A stretch of 64,000 bases of DNA, taken from positions 62,001-126,000 of the forward strand of contig NZ_JAMOIC010000003.1 in NCBI RefSeq assembly GCF_024448895.1, in the 5' to 3' direction. The notes below the pieces were generated by a model that was not told where the DNA came from, ran no database searches, and worked only from the letters and a program-made list of their open reading frames with translations. Shown here in pieces: positions 55,261-62,858 of this stretch. Positions within the stretch are counted from its first letter, which is position 1; the number at the start of each line of letters is the position of its first letter. Both the position numbers and the translations under genes were made by a program. This DNA is from Stutzerimonas stutzeri (GTDB taxonomy: Bacteria > Pseudomonadota > Gammaproteobacteria > Pseudomonadales > Pseudomonadaceae).

Positions 55261-56220
55261 TCACGCGGCGGCGTCGAGTTTAGAAATGGCCCAGCGCGCC
55301 AACTTGCGGACATCCGGATCCGGGTCGTCCATGGCGGCTTCGACGAAGGGTCGCCCGTCGCTGTGGCCGATGGAGCCCAGCGCGCCGATGGCGGCCTTGC
55401 GCAGGTTGCTCATCGGATCACGAGCACAGACGCCGAGCGCCGGGATAGCGCCGATGGAGCCGAGCTTGCCCAGTGAATCCACGGCTTTTTCACGGACCTG
55501 CCAGAAGCTGTCGTGGGTGGCATCAACCAGTGGCTGCAGGGCGGCCTGGTAGTTGAGCTTGCCGATGCTGACCGCGGCTTCGACGCGCACCTGCCAGTGC
55601 TCGTCGCGCAGCAGGCCAACGAGTGTCGGGCCGACCTGTTCAGGCGTCGCGTACACCAGCGCACCGGTGGCCGCGCGGCGCACTTCGGCATCGCTGTCTT
55701 GCTGCGCGCGTTCCATCAGCGCAGGGAGGTTTTCGGCCTGTTTGAGCCAACCGATCACCGCCACGGCCTCACGTCGTACGCCGGGGTCTTCGGCGTGCAT
55801 ACGTTGCAGAGCCGGAGCCTGGGACGCCGGGTTGCGCAGCGGTTTGACCGCCCGCAGGATGCCAGCCACGACGAAGGGGTCATCCGTGCCTTCAAGCGCC
55901 TCGAGCAATGGCAGGGCGGCGGCCGGGTCCTTCAGGTCAGCCAGCGCGTGAGCGGCGGCGTTGCGCACGACTTCGTTGCTGTCCTGCAGCGCCGCGATCA
56001 GTGCATCGGCGATATCCACAGCGTCGAATTCATCGACCACCTTGGCCGCCTCCTGGCGTACCGCGGGGTCAGCGTCGTTGAGCGCGATGATCAGCAGCTC
56101 GGCCGCTTCCGGCTCGCCGCAATCAACCAGTTCGAGCACGGCAACACGGCGAATGCCGGGGTCCTCTGAGGCTAGGTTGTCAGCAAGGCTTTGCAGCTGC
56201 GGATTGTCGTATGTCTTCAT
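55261..56220 (-). CDS. HEAT-repeat protein
   Basis: A 319-residue protein built almost wholly of about eight to nine HEAT-type helical repeats of 30-31 residues, such as EDPGIRRVAVLELVDCGEPE, ADPAVRQEAAKVVDEFD, SNEVVRNAAAHALADLKDP, DSDAEVRRAATGALVYATPE and PDPDVRKLARWAISKLDA. Such solenoids bind other proteins; PBS-lyase HEAT modules assist cofactor or subunit handling. The ATG at 56220 has AGGAG six bases upstream. It lies directly after the AprB-like ferredoxin gene and could hold that complex or its clusters. No enzyme motif is present. Confidence 0.9.
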   Translation of the reverse strand: MKTYDNPQLQSLADNLASEDPGIRRVAVLELVDCGEPEAAELLIIALNDADPAVRQEAAKVVDEFDAVDIADALIAALQDSNEVVRNAAAHALADLKDPAAALPLLEALEGTDDPFVVAGILRAVKPLRNPASQAPALQRMHAEDPGVRREAVAVIGWLKQAENLPALMERAQQDSDAEVRRAATGALVYATPEQVGPTLVGLLRDEHWQVRVEAAVSIGKLNYQAALQPLVDATHDSFWQVREKAVDSLGKLGSIGAIPALGVCARDPMSNLRKAAIGALGSIGHSDGRPFVEAAMDDPDPDVRKLARWAISKLDAAA

Positions 56221-56262
56221 GTTCATCTCCTGGGCCGTTGCAGGCCGCAATTCGGGCCTGGT

Positions 56263-56496
56263 TCAGCGCAGCAGGTAAGGAATGTTTACCTTGACCGCAT
56301 CGGTCGGGCAGTCGGTCTCGCAGGGCATGCAGTACCAGCACTCGTCGTATTTCATATGGGCCTTGCCGGTGTCCGGGTTGATCCACAGGACGTCCAGCGG
56401 GCAAACATCGATGCAGACACGGCAACCCTTCTCGGCGATGCATTTTTCTTCGTCCACGATCACCGGAACGGCAGAGCGGTGGTTGGCTACGGGCAT
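56263..56496 (-). CDS. AprB-like 2x[4Fe-4S] ferredoxin
   Basis: A 77-residue ferredoxin with eight cysteines: C19-x5-C25-x2-C28-x3-C32-P and C53-x2-C56-x2-C59-x3-C63-P. The second half, MKYDECWYCMPCETDCPTDAV, closely resembles the C-terminal cluster part of the adenylylsulfate reductase beta subunit (EMCWECYNCVKICPQ, from memory). It is shorter than AprB (about 150 residues). It follows the AprA-like gene. AGGAG is present upstream. It probably passes electrons to or from that flavoprotein. Confidence 0.85.
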   Translation of the reverse strand: MPVANHRSAVPVIVDEEKCIAEKGCRVCIDVCPLDVLWINPDTGKAHMKYDECWYCMPCETDCPTDAVKVNIPYLLR

Positions 56497-56520
56497 GGTT
56501 TATCTCCTCGGTTCCAGTCG

Positions 56521-56541
56521 AGCGGGCACGGTTAGCCCGCT
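56521..56541. terminator. Hairpin between AprA-like and ferredoxin genes
   Basis: AGCGGGC-ACGGTTA-GCCCGCT is a perfect seven-base stem with a seven-base loop. On the plus strand it is followed by TTT, but the genes run on the minus strand, where no T-run follows. It could mark an mRNA processing or stability point that adjusts the flavoprotein-to-ferredoxin ratio. Confidence 0.4.
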
Positions 56542-56545
56542 TTTC

Positions 56546-56609
56546 TGTGGGGGCGAATTCATTCGCCCGCGTATGTCAGGTTCGGCCGGCGAATAAATTC
56601 GCCCCTACA
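56546..56609. repeat. REP-like inverted repeat
   Basis: TGTGGGGGCGAATTCATTCG at 56546-56565 is matched by CGAATAAATTCGCCCCTACA at 56590-56609. The GGGGCGAATT(C/T)ATTCG type is a dispersed repeat in stutzeri-group genomes. It lies between two genes of the cluster, next to the hairpin at 56521. Confidence 0.7.
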
Positions 56610-56630
56610 AGGTGAACGGTCACCAGAAGG

Positions 56631-58367
56631 TCAGGCGTTGGCGGCCTTTTTCACCCGCAACTTGCTGTAGGCATCCTTCTCCTCGCCGAGCGGGACGATG
56701 TAGTCGGCGATCGGGCGCTTGCCGTGGGCCATCTGGCCGCTGGCGTCCTTGAACAGGCGGCTGTGGTAGAACCACTCGGCGTTGTCCTGCTCGGGGAAGT
56801 CGACGCGGTAGTGGTACAGGCCCCAGCGCGATTCGGTGCGGTAGAGCGAGGCGCGCGCGGCCATCTCCGCGCAGTCGATGATCGACTGCACTTCCAGCGC
56901 ACGGAGCAGCTCGTGGGGATCGGCGGCGGACAGCATGTGCAGGTCGTCTCGTACGGCCATGATGCGTTCCAGACCGATCTCCATCTTCTTGGTCACCTTC
57001 GGTGGCTGCAGGTAGTCGTTCACCAGGCGGCGGACCTTGTATTCCATCTGCTCCGGCGGGATGCCGTCCTTGACCAGGAGCGGTGCCTGGATGCGCGCCA
57101 GCTCTTGGGCGATGAAGGCTTCGTCGAGCTGCGGCTCGGCCCGATCCTTGACGAAGGCAGCCGCGCTTTCTCCGCAGATCTGCCCGTAGACGAAGGCGCC
57201 GAGCATGTAGTTGTGCGCAACCGAGGCCATGTCGCCAGCGCCATATAAGCCGGGGACAGTGGTAGCGCCGGTCTCGTCGGTCCACACGCCGGATGCCGAG
57301 TGGCCGGAGCAGAAGCCTATTTCGGAAATGTGCATCTCCACCATGCGCTGGCGATAGTCGACGTTGCGGCCTTCGTGGAAGCGACCGCGGGTAGGGCGCT
57401 CGTTGGTGTGCAGGACGGTCTCGATTTCCTGAATGGTTTCCTCGGCCAGATGGTCAAGCTTGAGGAACACAGGCCCCGTGCCCGATTCGAGTTCTTTAAA
57501 GAACTCCAGCATCATTTGCCCGGACCAGTAATCGCACTCGATGAAGCGCTCGCCATAGGCGTTGGCGGTGAAGCCGCCGAGTGGTCCGGTGACGTAAGCG
57601 CATGCCGGACCGTTGTAGTCCTTGAGCAGCGGGTTGACCTGGAAGCATTCGAGATTCACCAGATCGGCGCCGACGTGGTAGGCCATGGCGTGGCCGTCGC
57701 CGCAGTTGGCCGGGTTCTCGTAGGTGCCGAACAGGTAACCGGAGTTGGGCAGGCCGATGCGTCCGGCGGCGCCGGTGGCCATGATCACTGCTTTGGCGCG
57801 GATGATGATTGGCTCGGCGGTACGGGTGTTCACCCCGATCATGCCGGCGATGTTGCCATCCGGGTCCTTGAGCAGGCGGGTGGCCTGAAAGCGGTTTTCG
57901 ATCTCCACCCGCACGCGTCGCAGGCGGCGATAGAGGATTTTTTTGACGTTGTGGCCCTCAGGCATCGGCAGCACGTAGGTGCCCAGGTGATGCACCTTCT
58001 TCATGTCGTAATCGCCGGTCTCGTCTTTCTGGAAATGCACGCCCCAGGAGTCGAGCTTTTCGATCATCGGAAAAGAGCGGGTGGCATAGGCCATCAGGGC
58101 CGGCTGGTGAACGATGCCATCGTTGGCGATGGTGATTTCCTTGACGTACTGCTCGGGCGTGGCGTGGCCAGGGACCACGGCGTTGTTAAGGCCGTCCATG
58201 CCCATGCAGATGGCGCCGGAACGCTTTACGTTGGCTTTTTCCAGCAGGATGACCTTGAGGTTCGGGTCCTGCTCCTTGACGGTTACGGCGGCCATGGGGC
58301 CGGCGGTGCCGCCGCCAATGACCAGAACGTCGGTGTCGATGACTGGGATGCCATTGATAGTGGTCAT
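56631..58367 (-). CDS. AprA-like FAD oxidoreductase (adenylylsulfate reductase alpha family)
   Basis: A 578-residue flavoprotein of the succinate dehydrogenase/fumarate reductase superfamily. The FAD dinucleotide motif is VLVIGGGTAGPMAAV. The next block, EKANVKRSGAICMGMDGLNN, matches the AprA type (ERSGAV-x2-GLSAIN) and lacks the HTxxAxGG of covalent-FAD SdhA/FrdA. CSGHSASGVWTDE and VPGLYGAGDMASVAHN are like the AprA active-site and FAD regions. AprA enzymes are about 640 residues, so this is a shorter relative. AprA normally reduces APS to sulfite and AMP. No sat (ATP sulfurylase) or dsr gene is near, so the substrate here is open. AGGAGG precedes the ATG. It starts eight bases after the GntR gene. 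Confidence 0.85.
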   Translation of the reverse strand: MTTINGIPVIDTDVLVIGGGTAGPMAAVTVKEQDPNLKVILLEKANVKRSGAICMGMDGLNNAVVPGHATPEQYVKEITIANDGIVHQPALMAYATRSFPMIEKLDSWGVHFQKDETGDYDMKKVHHLGTYVLPMPEGHNVKKILYRRLRRVRVEIENRFQATRLLKDPDGNIAGMIGVNTRTAEPIIIRAKAVIMATGAAGRIGLPNSGYLFGTYENPANCGDGHAMAYHVGADLVNLECFQVNPLLKDYNGPACAYVTGPLGGFTANAYGERFIECDYWSGQMMLEFFKELESGTGPVFLKLDHLAEETIQEIETVLHTNERPTRGRFHEGRNVDYRQRMVEMHISEIGFCSGHSASGVWTDETGATTVPGLYGAGDMASVAHNYMLGAFVYGQICGESAAAFVKDRAEPQLDEAFIAQELARIQAPLLVKDGIPPEQMEYKVRRLVNDYLQPPKVTKKMEIGLERIMAVRDDLHMLSAADPHELLRALEVQSIIDCAEMAARASLYRTESRWGLYHYRVDFPEQDNAEWFYHSRLFKDASGQMAHGKRPIADYIVPLGEEKDAYSKLRVKKAANA

Positions 58368-58375
58368 GTTGCCTC

Positions 58376-59119
58376 CTATTTCCGATCTACTCGGAACTGG
58401 TATTTGAATGCGTCGCCGCGGTAGCAGAGGTATTCGAAATCGATGGGGCGGCCGTTACGGTCGTGGGTCAGCCGCTCGACGCGCAGAATCGGCTCGCCAA
58501 CTTTCAGGGCCAGGTACTGATGGAGTTCTTCATCTGCCAGGGTGGCGTCCAGGCCGATGTTGGCGTGGCCCAGGGCAATGCCGAACAGGTTCTCCAGCAT
58601 TGGAAAAATGTCGCCGGACAGGTCAACACCAAACATCCGGCGACCGATATCGAGGGGGAAATAGCTGTTCTCCACGCAGACGGCTTCGCGGTTGAGGTAG
58701 CGCACTCGCTTGACCTCAACCACGTCCTCGCCTGTCAGCAGATGCAGCGCGGCAACCACCGCTTTGGGCGGTTTGCGCTCCTGAATCGAAAGCAGTCGTG
58801 CGGTGGCTTCGTATCCCTGGGCTGCCATCGCCTCGCCGAACCCCTGAAGGCGTTGGACGTTCTGCACGGCCTTCGGCTTGCTGACGTAGGTGCCCTTGCC
58901 CTGAGCGCTGAATACCAATCCTTCGTTATGCAGGTCGCGCAGCGCCTGGCGGATGGTGATACGGCTGACGCCGAAAGCATTCATCAGCTCGTTTTCAGAG
59001 GGCAGACGCTCGTGCACCAGGTAACTGCCTTCGAGAATCTTGCGGCGCAGGTCGTCGCGAATCTGCACGTACAGCGGCAGAGGCGACTGTCCCGGCGCGA
59101 GTGGCTGGGTTCCTTTCAT
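58376..59119 (-). CDS. GntR/UTRA regulator of the AprA-like cluster
   Basis: A 247-residue HutC-subfamily GntR regulator. The winged helix (about 15-80) has LPSENELMNAFGVSRITIRQALRDL and FSAQGKGTYVS; the UTRA effector domain (about 95-240) ends FEYLCYRGDAFKYQFRVDR. It lies between the importer and enzyme genes on the same strand, so it probably regulates the cluster. A perfect 14-bp palindrome sits 14 bases before its ATG. The ligand is probably the imported compound or a product. Confidence 0.92.
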   Translation of the reverse strand: MKGTQPLAPGQSPLPLYVQIRDDLRRKILEGSYLVHERLPSENELMNAFGVSRITIRQALRDLHNEGLVFSAQGKGTYVSKPKAVQNVQRLQGFGEAMAAQGYEATARLLSIQERKPPKAVVAALHLLTGEDVVEVKRVRYLNREAVCVENSYFPLDIGRRMFGVDLSGDIFPMLENLFGIALGHANIGLDATLADEELHQYLALKVGEPILRVERLTHDRNGRPIDFEYLCYRGDAFKYQFRVDRK

Positions 59120-59133
59120 CGAGCGTGCTCCAG

Positions 59134-59147
59134 CCTGTCATGACAGG
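59134..59147. promoter_or_regulatory. Candidate GntR operator
   Basis: CCTGTCATGACAGG is a perfect palindrome just upstream of the GntR gene's ribosome-binding site. Its size and symmetry suit a HutC-type dimer. Binding here would repress the GntR gene and the enzyme genes after it. No second exact copy was seen in the region upstream of the transporter. Confidence 0.5.
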
Positions 59148-59190
59148 TCATGTCGAGTGAAAGCGAGAAACGTCGGCAATCACGCATGGT

Positions 59191-60063
59191 TCAGGCTCCG
59201 TTTTGCTGTTGGAAAGCGAGCAGGGTTTCCTGGCGAATCAGATCCAGGCACTGGCGCTTGTAATCTATGAACTCGGCGCTGGTGAGCAGGCTCTGCTCGC
59301 GCGGCCGGGGCAGGGTGACTTTGATGTCAGCGATGATTCGCCCGGGACTGGCGCTCATCACCACGATGCGGTCGGAAAGAAACACCGCCTCGTCGATGTC
59401 GTGCGTGACGAACACCACGGTGTTCTTGAATTCGCGCCAGATCTCCAGCAGGTTCTCCTGCATCATGATTCGCGTCTGCGCATCCAGCGCGCCGAAGGGT
59501 TCATCCATCAGCAGCACGCTGGGGTAGTTCGCCAGCGCGCGGGCGATGCCCACTCGCTGCTGCATGCCGCCCGACAGCGTGCCGGGATAGGCGTCCTCGA
59601 ACGCCGCCAGGCCAACCAGCGAGAGAAAGGTACGTGCCACGCTGCAGGCTTCGTTGCGCGATGCGCCCGCCATCAGCGGACCGAATGCGACGTTGTCGCG
59701 TACGGTCTTCCAGGGGAACAGCGAGTGCTGCTGGAACACCATGCCGCGGTCGGGGCTCGGCGCGTCGACACCTTTGCCATCAATGGTCAGCTCACCGCGG
59801 GTCGGGCTGACGAATCCGGCCATGGCATTGAGCAGGGTGGACTTGCCGCAACCGGAGGGACCAAGCAGGCAGACGAACTCGCCGGGGCGGATTTCCAGTT
59901 GGGCGTCCTGCACGGCGGCACGCTTGCCGCCCTGGTGATCAAATTCGATGTGCAGGTTGCGCACGCTGATTTGGCCGCGACCGTCGCCCTTGCTGTTGGC
60001 CTTTGCTCGGAGCCGGCTGTGGTCAAGTACTGCGAGGCGGTTGTCCTGAACAGCACTGTTCAT
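59191..60063 (-). CDS. ABC importer ATPase (SsuB/TauB/NrtD family)
   Basis: A 290-residue nucleotide-binding subunit. Walker A is GPSGCGKSTLLNAMAGF, the Q-loop FQQHSLFPWKTVRDNVAFG, the signature LSGGMQQRVGIARALA, Walker B LLMDEPFGALDAQTR and the switch FVTHDIDEAVFLSDRI. These are the features of the nitrate/sulfonate/taurine family. The first 30 residues are an unusual extension. AGGAGG precedes the ATG at 60063, which overlaps the permease stop (ATGA). It powers the adjacent permease. Confidence 0.93.
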   Translation of the reverse strand: MNSAVQDNRLAVLDHSRLRAKANSKGDGRGQISVRNLHIEFDHQGGKRAAVQDAQLEIRPGEFVCLLGPSGCGKSTLLNAMAGFVSPTRGELTIDGKGVDAPSPDRGMVFQQHSLFPWKTVRDNVAFGPLMAGASRNEACSVARTFLSLVGLAAFEDAYPGTLSGGMQQRVGIARALANYPSVLLMDEPFGALDAQTRIMMQENLLEIWREFKNTVVFVTHDIDEAVFLSDRIVVMSASPGRIIADIKVTLPRPREQSLLTSAEFIDYKRQCLDLIRQETLLAFQQQNGA

Positions 60064-60980
60064 GGCCGACCTCCTTTGGCCTGCCAGTGCAGCAGCGGTG
60101 TGCAAGCCTTGCGCACGAGCAGCGTGCAAAGGGTGCCCAGGCAGCCGATGGCTAGCATGCCGATGATGATTTCGGGGTACTTGACCAGGGTGTAGCTGGT
60201 CCAGGTGAAGTAGCCGATGCCGTACTGGCCGCTGATGATTTCGCCAGCGAGCAAAGAGAACCAGGCCACGCCCATGCCGATCGCCAGCCCGGCGACGATG
60301 CTTGGCATCGCTCCTGGGATCACTACATGCCAGAGAATTGCCTTCTTGCTAGCGCCGAGGCTGCGAGCGGCGCGCACCAGCACGTCCGGGGTTTGCTCCA
60401 CGCCGTGCACCGTATTGAGCACGATGGGAAAGAAGGCGCCGAGGAAGGTAATGAACACGATGCTCGATTGTTCGGTGGGCAGCATCAGGATCGCCAAGGG
60501 AATCCAGGCCACCGCCGGGATCGGCCGAAACAGTTCGATATACGGAAGAATGATGTCCTCGGCCCAGCGTGATCTGCCCATCATCACCCCGGTCAATACG
60601 CCCAGCACCACTGCATAGGCGTAGGCGATGGCGATGCGTTCCAGGCTGTGGACGATGTGCAGGTAGAACTCCGAGCTGGACAACTGGCTCATCAGCGCCT
60701 CACCCACGAGCAGCGGCGTCGGCACGTTTTCAAAGTTGATGAAAAAGTTGAAACCGTAAGTTGACGCGAAATGCCAGACCACCAGCGCCATCAGCAGCGC
60801 GGCGATGCGCACCACGTAGCGGCCGGCCATCTCTGATATGCGCCGACGCGGCAGGCTTTTGCTGGCATCTGCCGGGGCAGCGGGCGCGCTGGGCGTCGCC
60901 GCTACTTCCAGGGTCGGCGACGCTACCGCTGCGGGCACCGGTGCGGCTGAATCGAACACAGGGTTCGGCTTGGTATTCAT
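60060..60980 (-). CDS. ABC importer permease (SsuC/TauC family)
   Basis: A 306-residue inner-membrane permease of the nitrate/sulfonate/taurine family. A Pro/Ala-rich cytoplasmic N-terminus (about 1-45) precedes six hydrophobic helices. FRPIPAVAWIPLAILML and AARSLGASKKAILWHVVIPGAMPSIVAGL contain the family's EAA-type coupling loop. GAGGAG seven bases before the ATG at 60980 selects this start. It follows the binding-protein gene by 53 bp and overlaps the ATPase gene. Confidence 0.93.
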   Translation of the reverse strand: MNTKPNPVFDSAAPVPAAVASPTLEVAATPSAPAAPADASKSLPRRRISEMAGRYVVRIAALLMALVVWHFASTYGFNFFINFENVPTPLLVGEALMSQLSSSEFYLHIVHSLERIAIAYAYAVVLGVLTGVMMGRSRWAEDIILPYIELFRPIPAVAWIPLAILMLPTEQSSIVFITFLGAFFPIVLNTVHGVEQTPDVLVRAARSLGASKKAILWHVVIPGAMPSIVAGLAIGMGVAWFSLLAGEIISGQYGIGYFTWTSYTLVKYPEIIIGMLAIGCLGTLCTLLVRKACTPLLHWQAKGGRP

Positions 60981-61033
60981 GGCTACGCTCCTCGGCTCAG
61001 GTCTGGTTGCGCTCTGCGGCGCATTCATGCGGG

Positions 61034-62404
61034 TCAGGGCAACATTGCGACTGGCTGTGAGGCGATCAGCGGTACGCCTCCGCTTTCGGCGATGTGCCCT
61101 TCCGAGTCGCTCTTCTTCATGAAGGCGAGCACTTCGCCGCTCGGATCCTTGATCAGGTAGGCAGCCTTGCCGAACAGCTTCAGCCCGGTGAGGTTGTCGT
61201 AGACGTAGGTGGCGTTGATCGCGGTGCCCGCAGCTTTGGACTTTTCTTCGGCGGCAAGCATCGCGGCGGTGCTGTCGTAGGCGACGATGCCTTTGTCGGC
61301 GAACCAGATTTCCGCGGGCTTGCGACCCGGTGCCCTGGGGGCGGGGCTGATCACGTTCTGCACCATGGCGTCGTAATCGAGCTCCGAGGCGGCGTAAGCC
61401 TGCTTCAGATAGGAATCATCGATCCACGCCGCGAAATCGAGGTCGGGAATGTCCATTTCCTTCTGGAGCAGTGCGTGGTCGTACTTCATGGCCTCGACCC
61501 ACTGCGGCTTGATGCTCGCTTCCATGGTCGAGATGCCGCCTTCGCTGAAGTAGAGGTAGAGCACTTCCTTGTCGACACCGGTCCATTGGGCCACCTGGGT
61601 GGCGGCGCGCATCGGGTCTTCGCTGATCCACTTCTGTGCGGCCAGCGTAGCCTTGAGTACACCTTGGACCACCTCCGGGTATTGCTCGGCAAAGGCCTCG
61701 CGCACCACGATGCCGTGAAAGGTGGGAATGCCTGCCTCGCTGCCGTCATAGATCTTCCGGCCAGTGCCGCGAAATTCCATGATCTCCGACCAGGGACAGA
61801 AGTCGGCGTGTGCGTCGATCTTGCCGGCAGCGATGTTGGCTGCGCCAACGGGTGGGCTCTGGTTGACCAGGGTGACTTTGTCGGACAGACCGGCATCACG
61901 CAGTACTTTGAGCGTCATGCCCCAGGCTGCACTACCGACCGGCGTGGAGAGGCTCTTGCCGGCCAGGTCCTGCAAGCTCTGCACGGAAGACGCGGCCGGA
62001 ACGACGATGCCATTGCCGGTACCCTTGAGGTTGTAACCGGTCACGGCGATGAAGCGCGTCTGCTGCTTGCCGGTTTGCTGGAACTTGGCGCCGTTGACGA
62101 TCAGCGGGTAATCGCCCATGACACCGAAGTCGAGTTTGCCGGCGAGCATCTGATTAGTGATCGGCGGGCCTGAATCGTAGTCTCGAAACTCGATCTGGTA
62201 GTCGGCGTCCTGATATTTACCTGTCTTGGGCAAGTGCGTGTCCAGCAGGCCGAGCTTTTCCAGCACGACACCGCCAGAGACGGTGTTGGTGACCATGCTC
62301 TGATGGCCGATTCCGATGCGGATGGTCTCGGCAGCGGCCTGGCCGCTGAACAACACGAGCGATCCGAGAAACGAGGTTGTAAGCAGGCTATTCCGGTTGT
62401 GCAT
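61034..62404 (-). CDS. ABC substrate-binding protein (SsuA/TauA/NrtA-like)
   Basis: A 456-residue periplasmic binding protein of the NMT1/SsuA-like group. A signal peptide ends near residue 25 (SGQAAAE). The first lobe starts ETIRIGIGHQSMVTNTVSGG, and AGKLDFGVMGDYPLIVNGAKF and AGKSLSTPVGSAAWGMTLKVL follow. It is longer than SsuA/TauA (about 320) because of an extra C-terminal part of about 130 residues, with YVYDNLTGLKLFGKAAYLIKDPSGEVLAFMKKSD. That part may be a separate small domain. AAGGTG upstream selects ATG 62404. First gene of the cluster. The ligand is not known; organosulfur is a guess by context. Confidence 0.88.
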   Translation of the reverse strand: MHNRNSLLTTSFLGSLVLFSGQAAAETIRIGIGHQSMVTNTVSGGVVLEKLGLLDTHLPKTGKYQDADYQIEFRDYDSGPPITNQMLAGKLDFGVMGDYPLIVNGAKFQQTGKQQTRFIAVTGYNLKGTGNGIVVPAASSVQSLQDLAGKSLSTPVGSAAWGMTLKVLRDAGLSDKVTLVNQSPPVGAANIAAGKIDAHADFCPWSEIMEFRGTGRKIYDGSEAGIPTFHGIVVREAFAEQYPEVVQGVLKATLAAQKWISEDPMRAATQVAQWTGVDKEVLYLYFSEGGISTMEASIKPQWVEAMKYDHALLQKEMDIPDLDFAAWIDDSYLKQAYAASELDYDAMVQNVISPAPRAPGRKPAEIWFADKGIVAYDSTAAMLAAEEKSKAAGTAINATYVYDNLTGLKLFGKAAYLIKDPSGEVLAFMKKSDSEGHIAESGGVPLIASQPVAMLP

Positions 62405-62858
62405 TGTCATCACCTTGGCGGTTGAGCAACTTGTACTAACAGGGCATAACGCCTGTGTTTGAAGGTGCACCGGCTGTGCCACAACGCCTCGGATTCGACT
62501 TATCTCCCTGTTTTAAGAGTGGATTTGACTGGGTTGCTGACTGCACGGTCAGCGTAGCGCTGAGCCCTGATGCGCTCACCTGTGGTGCGAATTCGGTGCG
62601 GCCGTCCCAACGCGGCGCAACGCGCGATACGGCCGTTAGAACAAGTGGAACAAGTCGGAGAACATCGGGCGGCTGCTTTGTCGAAGGACGCTATTCAGGA
62701 AGGCGTGCGGTGAAGAACCCGGTCGTGGACGGGCTCGCTCTCGGGGCCGAAACAAGCCGTTCCGATGAGCGGAATGCTAGGCGTCGGCTGCTTCGCGCAA
62801 GAAGCGGCAATTCGTAGTAAATAGCCTGGCTTTTCATACCCAGAGCAGTCCCCGCACC
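62405..62858. other. 454-bp divergent promoter region upstream of the AprA-like cluster
   Basis: This separates the binding-protein gene (minus) from a small plus-strand gene. It holds a possible sigma-54 site at 62467-62481. There are no clear genes or repeats. The first 80 bases before the binding-protein gene are richer in A+T than the rest. Confidence 0.5.
62467..62481 (-). promoter_or_regulatory. Candidate sigma-54 promoter
   Basis: On the minus strand the bases read TGGCAC-AGCCG-GTGC. This keeps the invariant GG-N10-GC spacing of the -24/-12 elements, with G for T at one -12 position (consensus TTGC). The transcript would begin around 62455, about 50 bases before the binding-protein ATG. 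A chance match cannot be excluded. Confidence 0.35.

Noticed and set aside
56631-58367. Call as succinate dehydrogenase/fumarate reductase SdhA or FrdA
   Set aside because: No covalent-FAD HTxxAxGG motif, no SdhB/C/D genes, and the RSGA-G-N block fits AprA better.
56631-58367. Call as true dissimilatory APS reductase
   Set aside because: Shorter than AprA, no sat, dsr, qmo or aprM nearby, and the organism type is a heterotrophic pseudomonad.
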